Source: Serinus canaria (Eukaryota > Chordata > Aves > Passeriformes > Fringillidae). Taken from it: a stretch of 64,000 nt of DNA. The stretch covers positions 8,138,601 to 8,202,600 of the forward strand of contig NC_066326.1 of NCBI RefSeq assembly GCF_022539315.1, in the 5' to 3' direction. The translations under genes and the position numbers were made by a program. Shown one piece after another: positions 13,001-24,705 of this stretch. Below the pieces are notes generated by a model. It was not told where the DNA came from. It worked only from the letters and a program-made list of their open reading frames with translations, and did no database searches. Positions within the stretch are counted from its first letter, which is position 1. The number at the start of each line of letters is the position of its first letter.

Positions 13001-14880
13001 ACAGTTTTATTTAGTCATCAGTATTCTAGGAGTAAAATTACCTCCTTTTTATTTTATTTGTTTTACCAAGAGTTGAAAGGTAAATATCATTTCAATACAA
13101 AGCTGTAAGTAGCACGATTTCTGTGATTTCTCCTCCTTCACACATCCTCAGCCTTATTCATAGATACCTGACAAGGAAGCAGCAGCAGATGTTAAAACAG
13201 TGCATCTTGCCAACAGTAAGCCATCATCAAAACAATGTTTTTGTATGCAAGTTTTTATTTTTTATTTCTGGCATCCAGTGTCAGTAGGGAGGTTTTAATC
13301 TGAAGCAGAAAAAGCCTGAAAAGGGTCTCCAAAAGCCAAACTTCTACCCAAGTAGGCGAGGAGAAGTCTGAACTCCAGTGAGGTTGTGGACAGATATTGA
13401 GTTTTGCTCATTGCAGGCTCGACAGCTCACTTAGCACAGCTCACTGGCCCTTGCTAATGGACCTGTTGCAATGCCCTGCATCTCTCCCAGCCATGAGTTT
13501 AGTTTTTAATGGATCTGAGGTCACTTTGGCTGAGAAGTCCATACACTGACTTCTTGCTAATAGTGCTTAACATTTCTATGAAACTCAGTTGTGTTTCTTA
13601 ATTTCTTTATTATGGGAATATTGCACTCATGGCCCTGCTGACATGAAGATGTAATGGATCCCTGCCTCTACCTCCATTTTTCCACTGCTGAGCAAACCTT
13701 CCATTGGGAGAGCTGGACTTAGGTTGTTGTGGGCATGACAGGCATAACTTGGGCACAAAGGGCTTGGTGGAACTACTGTGGGGTTTATGTTTGCTTTTTG
13801 GCTTTATGATGGGCTGGCAACTGGGTAGCATGGGCTGAGTGTCTGCCCGTGTCTGTGTGCTGTTATTTGTCTGGAAGTGCCAGATTGTCTTGTCAGGAAA
13901 TCAAACACACAGAATATACTTTCATTGCCAAAAATTATTGTAAAATTGGGGCTTGGGTTGTTGTTTGTTTGTCTTTAATTTTGGGGAATACTTTTTTCCA
14001 GGTATTTTTCTTGATTTTGGGGTTTTTCCCCCACAGAATAGGAGCTCTCCTTCTATCTTTGCCTTGCCAGGATCTTCTGCTTTCATTTCTATCCTGGCAA
14101 GGCCAGCCTGACTTTGTTTTGCCAGAAATCTGACACCACTTCTATATTGCAGAGTTGTTATCAAAGTGTTTCAACAGCAGGTGGGGGATGCTTGTGGATC
14201 TCAGGTGCCCAGGGCACAAACTGTGTCTGCAGTTGCCACAGAGAACCTGCAGATCCTTTCATGCAAAACTTCAACTTGGTTTGGACACTAAGTAAATCAG
14301 GGTTTTGCTTAGTGTGGAAATACACAAAATTTTCACATTTGAAATTACTTATATGGGGTTTTTTTGAGACTGTGTTTATTCCACTAAGATTTTTATTAGG
14401 AATTTGCTGCTTGTTTCTTTGGTGTGGTGGCCCTTGGTTGGCATTCTAGTGTCCTGCAAAGAGAAGTCAATCTTCTCTGCCACTGTTTTTCAAAATATTT
14501 ACCACTAGGAGATAGTACTCAATTTTAGAAAGCATTGAGGGCTTTGCATATCAGGACATGTTGGATTCAAAGGGTATGAAGTGTGTACACAGAAAATAAG
14601 GGGTTAAGTCAGAGATGTTCACTTTTGCTGCAATTACTGGGATGGCTGCCTGCATTCCCAGTGAATACTCCCATTTGGAAAGATTTTAAATAGACTGGGC
14701 TGGATACATGGGAAAAGCAAAAAAGAGTTGAACCGATGGGAGTATTTTGTCAGGATGATGGAGTGAAAAATCCAGCAGGTATTTTCTGTCTTTTAATGTA
14801 CCAGGCTGTGTAATGCAGTTGGGCTCTCCCACCTGAGGGACATGTGTGCCAGTTGGCAGCAGGCTCCCCTCTGGCTTGGC
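10025..14880. other. Non-coding DNA, no gene recognised
   Basis: Mixed A+T-rich sequence. An acceptor-like 'ttttattttcag' at 10759-10770 precedes an open stretch to about 10958, but the peptide is unrecognised and the donor ('gga/gtaagc') is weak. The hairpin at 12966-12997 is the only clear structure. Confidence 0.55.
12966..12997. repeat. Perfect 13-bp inverted repeat with 6-nt loop
   Basis: Arm 'atttatttcacag' (12966-12978) pairs exactly with 'ctgtgaaataaat' (12985-12997) around the loop 'aaaagg'. A 13-bp perfect stem with so short a loop is expected far less than once in 64 kb of random sequence. No adjacent transcription signal was seen. Confidence 0.9.
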
Positions 14881-14899
14881 ATGGCTGCCTTTCTGGGCC

Positions 14900-15760
14900 A
14901 GCCTTACTGAAGGAATGTGATTTGCTGTGAAAAATGTGTTGATCAGGCTTGGTTTTGTGCCACTAGGCAGATTAGTGAATTGCCTTGTCTGCCTCCCATT
15001 GCTTTACTCCAGCCAGCAACATCTAAGCCTTTATGATTTTGCAGGTCTTCATTAAAAATAGCTGTTTCTATATCTGATTACTGAGCCCCATCTGGGGAGA
15101 AATGAGCCTTTCATCTGTGTATTATGAGGCCATATCCGAGCACATTGATTCCATAACAGAGTAAAATCAGACAAACTTTCTGTTCAATTGCTTTTCCAGC
15201 TCATCTCCAAGTTCTCTATGAGCCCTGTCCTGTCCCCAGCACATAATGTCTGGGGTTAGGGCATATTTTTTTTTTGTTTTAATTGCTCTTTTACTGCTAA
15301 ATGCAATTTTTGTAATTGCTTACATAACTCCAGGGTTTTATTTTAAATTAATCTAACTTTGCAGTCATTCTACATGTGTTGCTCCTACCATTTGCCTATT
15401 ATTTGGATTAATTCCACTAATTTATCACCTCTGTTTAGATATGCATTGTTTTTATAATCCTTACAACTGAATTAAAGCAGACTTGTTGGGCTAAAGGCAA
15501 AGTTGGCTTTAGTAAATCAAGTGGATTTCTTTTCCCTCTCAGTTACTACATATTTACTTGGACAGGGCTTTTTTCTGTGTGTGCTCTGGTAGCTGGCTGT
15601 AAAATTAGCAAATATTCTAGTAAATAAATTTAAATTATTTTGATTATACAATAAAATTAATGGGTAGTGCTAGCATTTATTTTTCTTTTTGTCAAATTCT
15701 AAAATATTTCTCAAGATTTAAACACCTAATTAACAGCCAACTTCTTTTACCTAAGATTAG
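14900..15760. other. Candidate conserved non-coding block (A+T-rich, TAAT-rich)
   Basis: This stretch lacks repeats and long open frames and has many TAAT/ATTA cores and phrases such as 'ttttaattgctcttttactg', 'taaattaatctaac' and 'ggattaattccactaattta'. Its texture is like vertebrate conserved non-coding elements near developmental regulators. Conservation itself cannot be seen from a single sequence, so this is an inference. Confidence 0.3.
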
Positions 15761-17060
15761 CTCTAAAGTTTGATGGTGGCATTAGTGAAAGGAGCAGAAC
15801 TCATGATTAGCTTGAATTTTGAGTTGGTGCCTGGCTATTCATCTCTTGAGTATATTTTTAAATGGTTGGGTAGGCATAACCTAAAAGCCAGTACAGCCTG
15901 TCCTCATAAGCAAGAGCTGTGCCATCAGGTGCTTTCTTTATGCATAGAGCAAATGGAGACATTTAATGGTGGTGCTCATCTCTCATCTTCCCATTTTCCC
16001 CACCAGTGCATTGTAAAGGGACCAAGCAAATACATAATATGGGACTTATGGGCAAATTACTTTCTTAAAGGAAAATTTCCTTTGAAAATGGGCTTCCACT
16101 GTGGACAGGCTGTACTTCCATGGGTACAAATACAGACCCAGAAACACTGAAATCTTTCACTGCCTATATATTGAAGCTGTCTTTAGGGACGTGGAAGAAA
16201 GGCTTTTTTTCTGAATGTGCATGAAAGGAACAGCACACAGTTTATTGTTCAACAGCCCCTGCCAAACTCTTTTTTGATGAATACATGCATATATTTCTGG
16301 GATTTGGCATGTGAAAAACCCTTGTGGGTTTCTCTTTGGGTGTGATATAGTGTTAAAATATAACAGGTACCAAGTCCAACGTTTTCTCAGCTGAAAAACT
16401 CCTCCATTGATGGCAACACTGCAAACAGCAGAAATGTGAGTCAAGGGCTTCTCAGATGTGCAACAGAGCTCAGCTTTCCCATTGACTGTGAGCAGGCAAG
16501 GAGGATTCATATGGCTACAAAAGGATGCAGGCTGGATAAGTAAAGGGCAACTCACATTTTTTCTAAAGTGAGGAGCAGTCAGGGCTTTTCTCCTAACTGA
16601 GTGGCTGATCAATTCAGTACATGTGAAAAGATCTTTTTGAACAGAAACAAACCAATTCCCTTAGATTCCACTATTAATTGTATGTAATACACAGTGTATC
16701 TATTATGTATTTTGCTCTAGTGTTAACATTTTTGAGATTGCATATAGTTATTTTTCTTCCAGCACATGGCACTTTGATGATTTCTCACAAATTGCAATTT
16801 TTAATCTTAAATTGAAAATGTGTTCAGAAATTTAACTAGGCCCAGACTTGCATTGTAGAAAATAAAGAAAAGGATTGCAGCTCTCATAAACTCTTATCCA
16901 TGAGTAATTATCTTGTTATGTTAAAGTGGTTCTCCTGAATATTAAAATAATTAGGACCAACGATCTCAGCAATACTTTCCTCAGATGTTGTAATTGGCAG
17001 GGGGTGTTAACTAATTAAATGTATTTCTGTGTCTGGCTGGCTAAAGAAAAGGATGAAGCA
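15761..17060. other. Non-coding DNA, possibly partly conserved
   Basis: Two longish open frames (126 codons plus at 15770-16150, 151 codons minus at 16157-16612) are unrecognised. The A+T-rich segment 16640-17060 has several TAATTA-type motifs and could hold another conserved non-coding element. Confidence 0.4.
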
Positions 17061-17580
17061 CTTATAATTGCTGAGATTTAGCAAGAGCACTTGTTTACTA
17101 CAGTATAAACACAGAGATTATGGTGTTTGTGATGGGCTAATAGCTGAGACGGGAACAAAAATGCTTCCTGAGGGCATTTCTCCTTGCTCAAGGGGAGCTG
17201 GAATGAGGGGTGTTGGCAGAGGGATGGGGCTCTCCCCAAGAGCTCAGCAGTGGCTGCAGCAGCAGTGGATCTCACAGGATGGGTCCCAAAGCACTGGAAT
17301 TGCTGTGGGTGGAGGGAAAAGGAACACGTCTCTCTGCAAGTCTGCAGGGCTGAGCTCATGATGGAAACAGGCTGGCAGGTCAGCCAAGGCGTGCATCCAC
17401 CCCTGAGCAGTGCTTGTGTACCAGTGCTGGGTTAAACACCTGCCCTGTGGGCTGTATCCCTGGGATCCCATTCCTGCAAATGTTGGGTTGGTCTGTGCTT
17501 CCTCCCCTCCTCTGCAAAGAACCACTGCTGGTGTCTCAGAAAGCTGGTGGTTTCTTGCTCTTATTTCAAAAGTGGCTCTT

Positions 17581-17607
17581 TCTCTCTCTCTCTTTTTTTT
17601 TTTTTTT
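17581..17607. repeat. (CT)n followed by a 15-base T run
   Basis: About six TC units run directly into a 15-base T homopolymer (17593-17607). It is a compound microsatellite, prone to length error in sequencing. Confidence 0.93.
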
Positions 17608-17928
17608 AAGTTCATAGGAAAGACTTTTAAAAAAATCACTCTAAAATTGGCTATTGTCTGATCTCTGAAGTAATCAATTTTGGATTCAGCCCCCTATAAC
17701 AGTTTGACATTTCAGGGTCAGCAGAACAACTTTCTGGCAGATTGAAAAGCTGTGTTTCTGGCCCCAGGGTAGATTAGAGAAAACTGGGCCAAATAAAATG
17801 AGGTTTCAGAGCATCTCACTTCCATTTCCCTGCAGTTAGAAAAGGCAGTGAGGGCTGTTTTTAGGGAGCACAGATGCTGGAAACCTTGCCTCTTTCCATG
17901 CTTCCCTGTCTCCATTTCCCCATGTGTG

Positions 17929-17949
17929 CTTCTTCTTCTTCTTCTTCTT
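17929..17949. repeat. (CTT)7 trinucleotide repeat
   Basis: Seven perfect CTT units. On the minus strand this reads (AAG)n and gives a spurious poly-Glu/Arg/Lys open frame, depending on the frame. No gene is supported. Confidence 0.95.
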
Positions 17950-18100
17950 TTGGAGCAGTCCCAGGCACTGCACTGGAGTGACCCAGCCCAGGCTGGATCA
18001 GCCACAGCTCCTCTCCAAAGCATCCCTGAAATGCACAGGAGGGACTGTCCCCTTGGAGAGGTGGGACATGAAAGCAGGGAGGTGCATCCCCCATTCCCAG

Positions 18101-18240
18101 CATTTTCCTGCTTCCTCTCCTCCTCCTCCATCCTGCTTTTCTTCCTTTGCCCTTCTCTCCCCTACCACTCCAGCTTTGTTCTCCTCTGTTTTTTTCATTC
18201 TCCTGCCATTTCTTCTTTTACTCTCTGCCCTCCCTCAGTC
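18101..18240. repeat. Pyrimidine-rich tract
   Basis: This is a ~140-bp stretch dominated by C and T with 'cctcctcctcc' and several T runs. Such polypyrimidine DNA suppresses stop codons in several frames, which explains the overlapping open frames at 17718-18349. It has no protein-like content. Confidence 0.85.
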
Positions 18241-20365
18241 CACATTGACAGCACAGAACAGCAGCAGCCTTTTCCCTAGCTGGGGGAAGCTGGAGCCCAT
18301 TAGCTGCCTCAGCCAAAATCCACCTCCCCTGCTCATTCCTTGCTTTTAGCCTCCTTATAGATGAATATTCAGTTCACTAGAAAGGACATATGTTTACAAT
18401 CCCACAGCTGGTAGGTACATGTGTAGCAGGAGCGTGTGCCAAGGTTATATAGACACATGTCACTTTTATCCCAGAATCCCATTTGGTTCCTGGGAACATC
18501 TTCAGGCTGTAATGCTGTGGAGGTCATTATTACTGCCTGTAATCCTCCATGAAGGTTTTCCATTTTCATTTATACACAGTAATAAAATACACATCTCAGC
18601 ATCAGGCATTAGGATTAGTACTGACAAGGCTTAAGCTGAAATGTTTTAAGGATGCATTTCCAATGTGGATAGAATAGCTAGCACTCAGCATGCAATTATG
18701 CTGGCTTCATGGAGGGTAGGATTCAGAACTGTTCATATCACAGCGGCACCAACAGCATAAAAGGAATTTTTTTAAAAAATGAAAATTGAATTAATTTTTC
18801 CATTGTAGTACCAATCTAGCATTGTTAATTTATTTTAAGTTTCTAATGTTGATAAGCCACCAGAAGTGTGAAGAGAAATGTCCTTTCTAATTTCATCTTC
18901 TCTTCTTTATTTTTTTGAGGAAGTTGAAATCCTGGGAGGCTGCAATGTAGGCTTGGCTGGCTGTGCTCAGAGCAGGGACTGGTCTATGTGGTGGCTCTGG
19001 ACAGAGCTGCCTGGGGACAGAGTAAGTGCCTGGGCAAGGCCCTGAGCCTGCTGTTCTTTGCTGATGCAGCTTTGAGCTCTTGTGCTTAAGCTTCATTGCA
19101 TCCAACAGGGCTCCAGCCCATTCCTAAATGTGTGTGAGCAGCAGCATGTGCCTTGCTGACCTAGTTAGTGACCTGCTGCAGGCAGGCCAAGGTGTGCATC
19201 CCCAGGGAAGGGACAGCTCTGTGGGCTGGGAGGGCTCACCCCCTTCCTGTCTTCCATCTCCCCTGAAGGTCACAGCCCTGCTTTAGCAGCCAGGAGAAAG
19301 CTCTTTTCTCCCTGTCACCTTCTGCCATCTGCTTCTCCTCTTCCTCAGCTGGAAGGAATAATGTAATAATCTTCTGGAGCATCCTTGGAGGATGCATGAG
19401 GACTGGATGAATTGGAAAAGAACGGGAGATGCTTCTGGTGCAGCCAGTGGGTGTGACAGTCCTCATGTTGCTGCTCCATGGCCAAAATGTGGGGTAAAAC
19501 CAGAGCCAACCCAGTAACACGAGGTGCATTGCCCCAGAGGGGGAGTCCTGCCTCCTGAAAATTCCTGTCACACACCCCTTCTGTTGCTTAACAGAAGGCT
19601 TTAGACCTCTCCTCCCCTATCCCTGCATCGTGGAGGAACAGCTGGCCTCATAACAAAACATAAATTCCCAGTGCAGAATGAATGAGAAGGAGCAAATGGA
19701 TCCATTACAGGCAATCATGTTTTGCCCAAATTTTTCTGAGAGCCCCAGTTACTTAATTGGAGCCTGGCACAAGCATGGTCACTGGGTTATATATTCACTT
19801 CTGGTTTCTGGCCATTCCACACTACAATAAACACAACTGGAGCCCAGCAGGTTCAGGCTGCTTTTACATTGCTAGATTTACAGTTGCTGGCATACTGGAG
19901 ATATGAAGGATTGAGAAGCAATTTCATATATTGCTGTTGCCACTGCTGGCAGTTCCCTGCCCTTCAAGATATTTGTTGTGATAGTATGGAACCACCCCCT
20001 TTGAAGAATATATATTTGAAAAGCCCAAGGTGCTGAAGGAGTGATGTAGCTCAGTGTGCTTGCCAAGGTTTTAGTAAATATCATATATATTTAGTATAAA
20101 TGTCATTATTTTCTGTTTCCTTTTCTAATTTGTAATCGGGGCTTAATTGCAGCCTTAAATGTCTCTTTATTTAGCAGAAATAGAAAAAAAATTACTCAGC
20201 CTGTCATAAGAAGGAAAACAGTTACAAGGAAACCTAAGTTTGTGGTATTAATTTTCCCTCCTGAATTTCCAGTTTTTGTGGTGAAAAGATGCAATTTGCT
20301 GCCTTGCAGGATGGGTGCTAAAAAAAAAAGGCAAAACTTAATGACCTTAATTCACCAGCCTTAGA

Positions 20366-20417
20366 CACCCCTCCATGAGTGTCACTGTCACCCCTGACAA
20401 TGTGACAGTGAAGGGTG
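20366..20417. repeat. Two-part hairpin (10-bp stem plus outer stem)
   Basis: 'tcactgtcac' (20382-20391) pairs exactly with 'gtgacagtga' (20402-20411) around a 10-nt loop. An outer pairing of 'caccc(c)t' (20366-20372) with 'agggtg' (20412-20417) lengthens the stem across an asymmetric internal loop. It is modest on its own. It lies in a G+C-richer patch without a recognised gene. Confidence 0.75.
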
Positions 20418-21200
20418 CTGAAACTGTCTGAGAAACAGTGTGTGATGGGGAAGGCCACCCAACCAACAGCTCTGGGGCAGCTCTCCATGGCTTTTGTACT
20501 GAGCATGTCCCAGTGAGACCCAGCAGCTGCACTGAGCAGTGCACAAATGCAGCAGCAGGAATAGCTGTAAGTGGCAGCTGCATACTGTCTCTTGCAAAGC
20601 ACCAGGCACTAGTGTCATATTTTATGGCTGATGGAAATTCAGCCACTTTTCCGCCAGAAGAAATGTGTATCAGATTTTTTTCTCAAGTCAGACCACTAAA
20701 TAATACAAAGTCTTGTTGCAGTTATGAATCAGGTGTCTGAGTAACTTACTTGGCTCTTAGGCTCAGCTTCCACTAGAGCCTCAGCACTGTTATTACTCTG
20801 TGATGTAACCAGTTTATGGTGCAGCATTGTTTGTTTGTGGTAGGGCAGTTCCCAGGTCCTGGAGGGGCTGGGAATGTCAGGATTATCCCAGTGGAAGGGC
20901 AGAGAGGCAGAGGCAGCCTGGCACTGTCCCATCACAGCTCTGCATGCTGTCCCCTGGCCCTGCTGCTCCTGTCCTGTGCATTTCTCTCATGTTCTTGTCC
21001 TTTTGGTGGCTGAGATGAAATGCCTCCCTGTGTAGATGAGAGCAATTTCTGTAGCTGGAGGAATGGGGGCACACACACATCCCCTGAGCTGGGCAGAGTT
21101 TGTGCTCACAGCTCTGACACCCTGTAGGAGCTGCCAGCATCCTGCTTCCCTCAGACACCATTTCTGTGGATTTCAGGAGGTCATTGAGGGCCCTAGGGCT

Positions 21201-24200
21201 CCCAGGGCCTCTGCTCTGCGGAGCTTCTTACATAAACCCAAGCTCAGGAGCAGAGCACTGTTGTTCATCCATCTTCTGAAATTTAAGAATCAAAAAAGCA
21301 CATTATCATTGCAATTCATTGTAGTGCCCTACATGTCAGCTCATGGGAAAAAGGAAATCTGTAAGGAATGCTAGATAGCAGGTCCCTAGCACAATGAATA
21401 TTTTCCTGGTATGAAAACTTTTCATGATGAAATAGCCTCATCTCTGAGCAAAATCATTGTATTGTCCAAGCTGTTGTCAAAAACTTTTATGCATTGACTG
21501 CTTTTTCCACTAGGTGATATTTACACTTCTCCATTCACCCCATTGATCTTCATTTTTGCAGGAAATTTTTTTGGGGTAAAATATAACTTTTTTTTTTTTT
21601 TTTAAGGAAAACATCCAAGAATTGTACTCAAGGGAAGATATACAGGGTAGAAGAACTGACAACTTAATAGCCTGTAGTATATCAGATGTCTTCTCTGCTG
21701 CCATCTTCTTGGGGAAAGTATTTCTATTCTGTGCATTAAACTATGCACATAGAAAGCTGTATAAACTCCCTCATTTTTTTCTCTTTCAGGAATAAACATT
21801 CTTGGCACTGGCAGAATGTGTGTGGTGTACAGGAGCTGCACAGCTCCTCTCCTGCAGGAAATAGAATAAAACATTTATTCCATTGCTCCCACATTCACAA
21901 CAAGCCTGTAGATTAACTGTCCTTTCACAGAATACTATTTACTTGTTTCACAGAAAATACATTATTTCCTTGATTTAGTTTCTATTTGGTGTGCTAAAGA
22001 AATCAAATTTCCATATAGAAAAGTATACACAAAGGATATGACCTTTTAAGTTTAGCAGAGAAAATAACTGAGTGAATGTAATTAATATGCCATATAAATG
22101 CCAACAACAACATTAATGCACCATAAAATCAGGACAGGTAAAATGATATAGTCTGGAAATGAAAAAGTTAAGTTTCTGGTAGCTTCATTAATTTGCTCAC
22201 ATGGTATTTCAGTGAAAGAAGCACAATCTCCTTATCTAAAGCAGGAGAATAGATATGGAATGAGAAAATGTATTTTTGTTATAAGGAAACTGGATCTTGC
22301 TTAAGGCTTGACCAAACTCCTGAGTTGGCATCCCTGCTTATGCAGTTAGTATCATTTTTCCAGTGCTTGTACCCTTTAATTTTCCTTAAAACCTTCTGCA
22401 TGTCTCATATCCAAAGCCTGTCCACACCTCTAGGTCTGTCAGCAGTAGTGTAGTAAAATACTTGCATTGCCATAGTTATACCACTGCAATGTATCTTTTC
22501 CTAGACTAAATATTTTTCCTGAAGTTTCTTTCTCATACAAAATATTTCCCTGTTGTGTTCATAGTCCCATATCCTCCTGTGGGTAAGGTCTTCACAGGGG
22601 ATAAATGCTTCCTAAGGTTGGGATGGGCATCTTGTACCTGACTTTAACAATGAGGTCTCCAGGGGAAAAAGCCTGGGGTTTGGGTTCTTTTGTAGGTCTA
22701 GAATGCAAAAATAACAGCCAAATTAATAGCTGAACTTTCCAGCAAGGGGTGTACAGTGGGGCAGGGGTCAGCCAGGCAAAATGTGACCCCCACAACATGG
22801 GGATGCTGCTCAACAGCTGAAATTTCGTTGGAAGTCACTCTGCCACCCGTGCTGAGGCTGGCAAATGCTTCCATCACTGCAAGGGTGTGTTGTGGCTGTC
22901 ACCACAACTAAGGCACCTGACCGGCTCTTCCAACCTTGGGTTAGTTATTAGAGGTGAAAGAAATGATGGAGAAAAGAGACAAAGCTTTAGCTTAAAATAA
23001 AAGGGGATCTATTCTTCCCACTGTGTGTGCCCAGCTCCCATTAATAATGAAATGTTAATGATAGTTATGTGTTCACATCAAAGGCAGAGCACAGCCTTTC
23101 ATCTCACTTAAATCTTATTCAAATAATTAATGGAAGTAGTTGTCTATGAAAAAAAAATGTTAAGAAATTCCTTTGTAGAGCATTTCAAGCTTTGCTGCCC
23201 CTGGGGAGCAGTTCCTAGAATCGAGGCTGCGAACAAATTGCATTTAAGTGGGTCTGTCCCTGCTTTCCACCAGCCTTGACTGCATTGCATCCTAAAAAAA
23301 TGTGAAATGTTATTGGCATTGCAATAGATAATCCAACCAAAATCAAATCAAAAATCCCTGACAAGGCCTATGTTATGAAAATAATCATAAATCTTCTGCT
23401 GTGGTAGCCGTGTGTACCAGCATTAAGCATTCTGCTCAGGCCTGTGTCAACATAAAAAAATGGGGGAAAAGATGTCATCTGAAGTTCTGATATCTACTTT
23501 GCATCTGTTGTCTGGTGTGCCTGGTCCTGCCAAGCACAGCCACTGACCCTTGCTTTGGTCACAGCCACAGGCCTGGAACAGCTCCCCTGGAGAGGCAAAG
23601 AGGGATAAGCCCAGTCCCCAGCTCTCATTAGCTGGCATTAGAGCCAGCCTCATTCCTGGTGGCTTTTAGACTTCCTGCAAAGGCTGACGTGGCCCCTCAG
23701 CTGGGGAATGCTCTCTGGAATGCTGTCTGGGAATGCTCTCTGGTTTCTGTTGCAGGATTGCTTCTGGTGGTGCTGCCCCAGGGAATGGAGGTGGGAAGGT
23801 GCAGCCCAGATGGGCTGATGCTCCATCTCTCGAGGGCTCCACATTGCTCATCCCTGGTACTGCAGTCTTGGGACTCCAGGAAGGCTCTTTATAGGCATCA
23901 GGGCTCCAGGGCTGCAAGAAGGGGCTGGAAGGAACTGCCTGCTCCTCACAACCCTGAACAACCACACAATTTCTGCTTCTCCAGCTCCACTCTGCCTTGC
24001 ACGATCCCCAGTCCAAGAGAAACTCCTGAGGCACAGCACAAATATTGATTTCAGGGAGAAAGTTTGCTCAGTGTTGTGGTTGCTGTCAGGAGCCCTCCCT
24101 TCCCTGGGTCACTGCTGTGTGTACAAAGCTGGAGCAAACACGTTTGCTGGAGATGCAGAGGCACAGCCTGCCAGGAAACGCTTCCTTGGGTATTCATGGG

Positions 24201-24618
24201 ATAATTATTCTGAAAATGATGCTGGTGTGGATAATGTCTGTAACAGAATGTAGTTCTGGGGCAGCAGTTTGGTACTTGGGCATTAATTTATCCATGGCAT
24301 ATGGATCCCTGCCATTTGCAAACCATGTGACTTTAATCTGTGACTTCCTCAAAAAAGACCTTGAAAGTAGAGGACAGTAATATATTTTGGAACTTCAGAA
24401 ATCAGAAAGTTTTTTTATACATAGATGTGCACCATAGAAGGGCCTATAAATAGATATTAAAACGTGCAATTTATAGCCTATCATTTCATGGCCTTTCAAG
24501 GCTGGAAATAAAGCCATATTTTACTGTGAAAATGAGATTTGTAGTTTTCCATGGCTTAAAGCTCTTGTTACTAACCCTGGGCTGCAAAATGTTGGACAAG
24601 ATACCTGTCACAGGTCTG

Positions 24619-24620
<2 letters not shown>
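21201..24620. other. Non-coding DNA, no gene recognised
   Basis: A strong acceptor-like 'tttttttctctttcag' ends at 21789, and AATAAA motifs follow at 21791 and 21865. This is the layout of a terminal exon, but there is no coding content. 21880-22230 is A+T-rich and looks like possible conserved non-coding DNA. The 23650-24050 patch is G+C-richer, with overlapping open frames on both strands. Confidence 0.5.
23705..23743. repeat. Three-copy short tandem repeat (12-13 bp unit)
   Basis: Three successive versions of 'ggaatgctctctg' (the middle one with 'gtct') lie in a row. It is a minor minisatellite-like slippage product in a locally G+C-richer segment. Confidence 0.85.

Positions 24621-24682
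<62 letters not shown>
24621..24682. repeat. (AT)n microsatellite, 31 units
   Basis: This is an uninterrupted run of 31 AT dinucleotides, followed by a degenerate A+T tail to about 24705 ('ttatgtatataaaatat'). Pure AT runs of this length are usually highly length-polymorphic, can extrude cruciforms, and are prone to assembly length error. The open frame that crosses it, coding alternating Ile-Tyr, is an artefact of the repeat. Confidence 0.97.
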
Positions 24683-24686
<4 letters not shown>

Positions 24687-24705
24687 GTATATAAAATATC
24701 TATGG

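Larger units (their letters stand above)
17061..21200. other. G+C-richer non-coding patch
   Basis: This region has higher G+C and many overlapping open frames on both strands (about 17068-18349 and 18893-21374). That pattern is typical of stop-poor, C/T-rich or G+C-rich DNA rather than of a gene, since no single frame dominates and no domain is recognised. It includes the CT, CTT and pyrimidine tracts and the hairpin at 20366. Confidence 0.55.

Noticed and set aside
17718..18349. Several overlapping open frames of 66-143 codons on both strands
   Set aside because: Caused by CTT and pyrimidine-rich low-complexity DNA that lacks stops; no single coherent frame.
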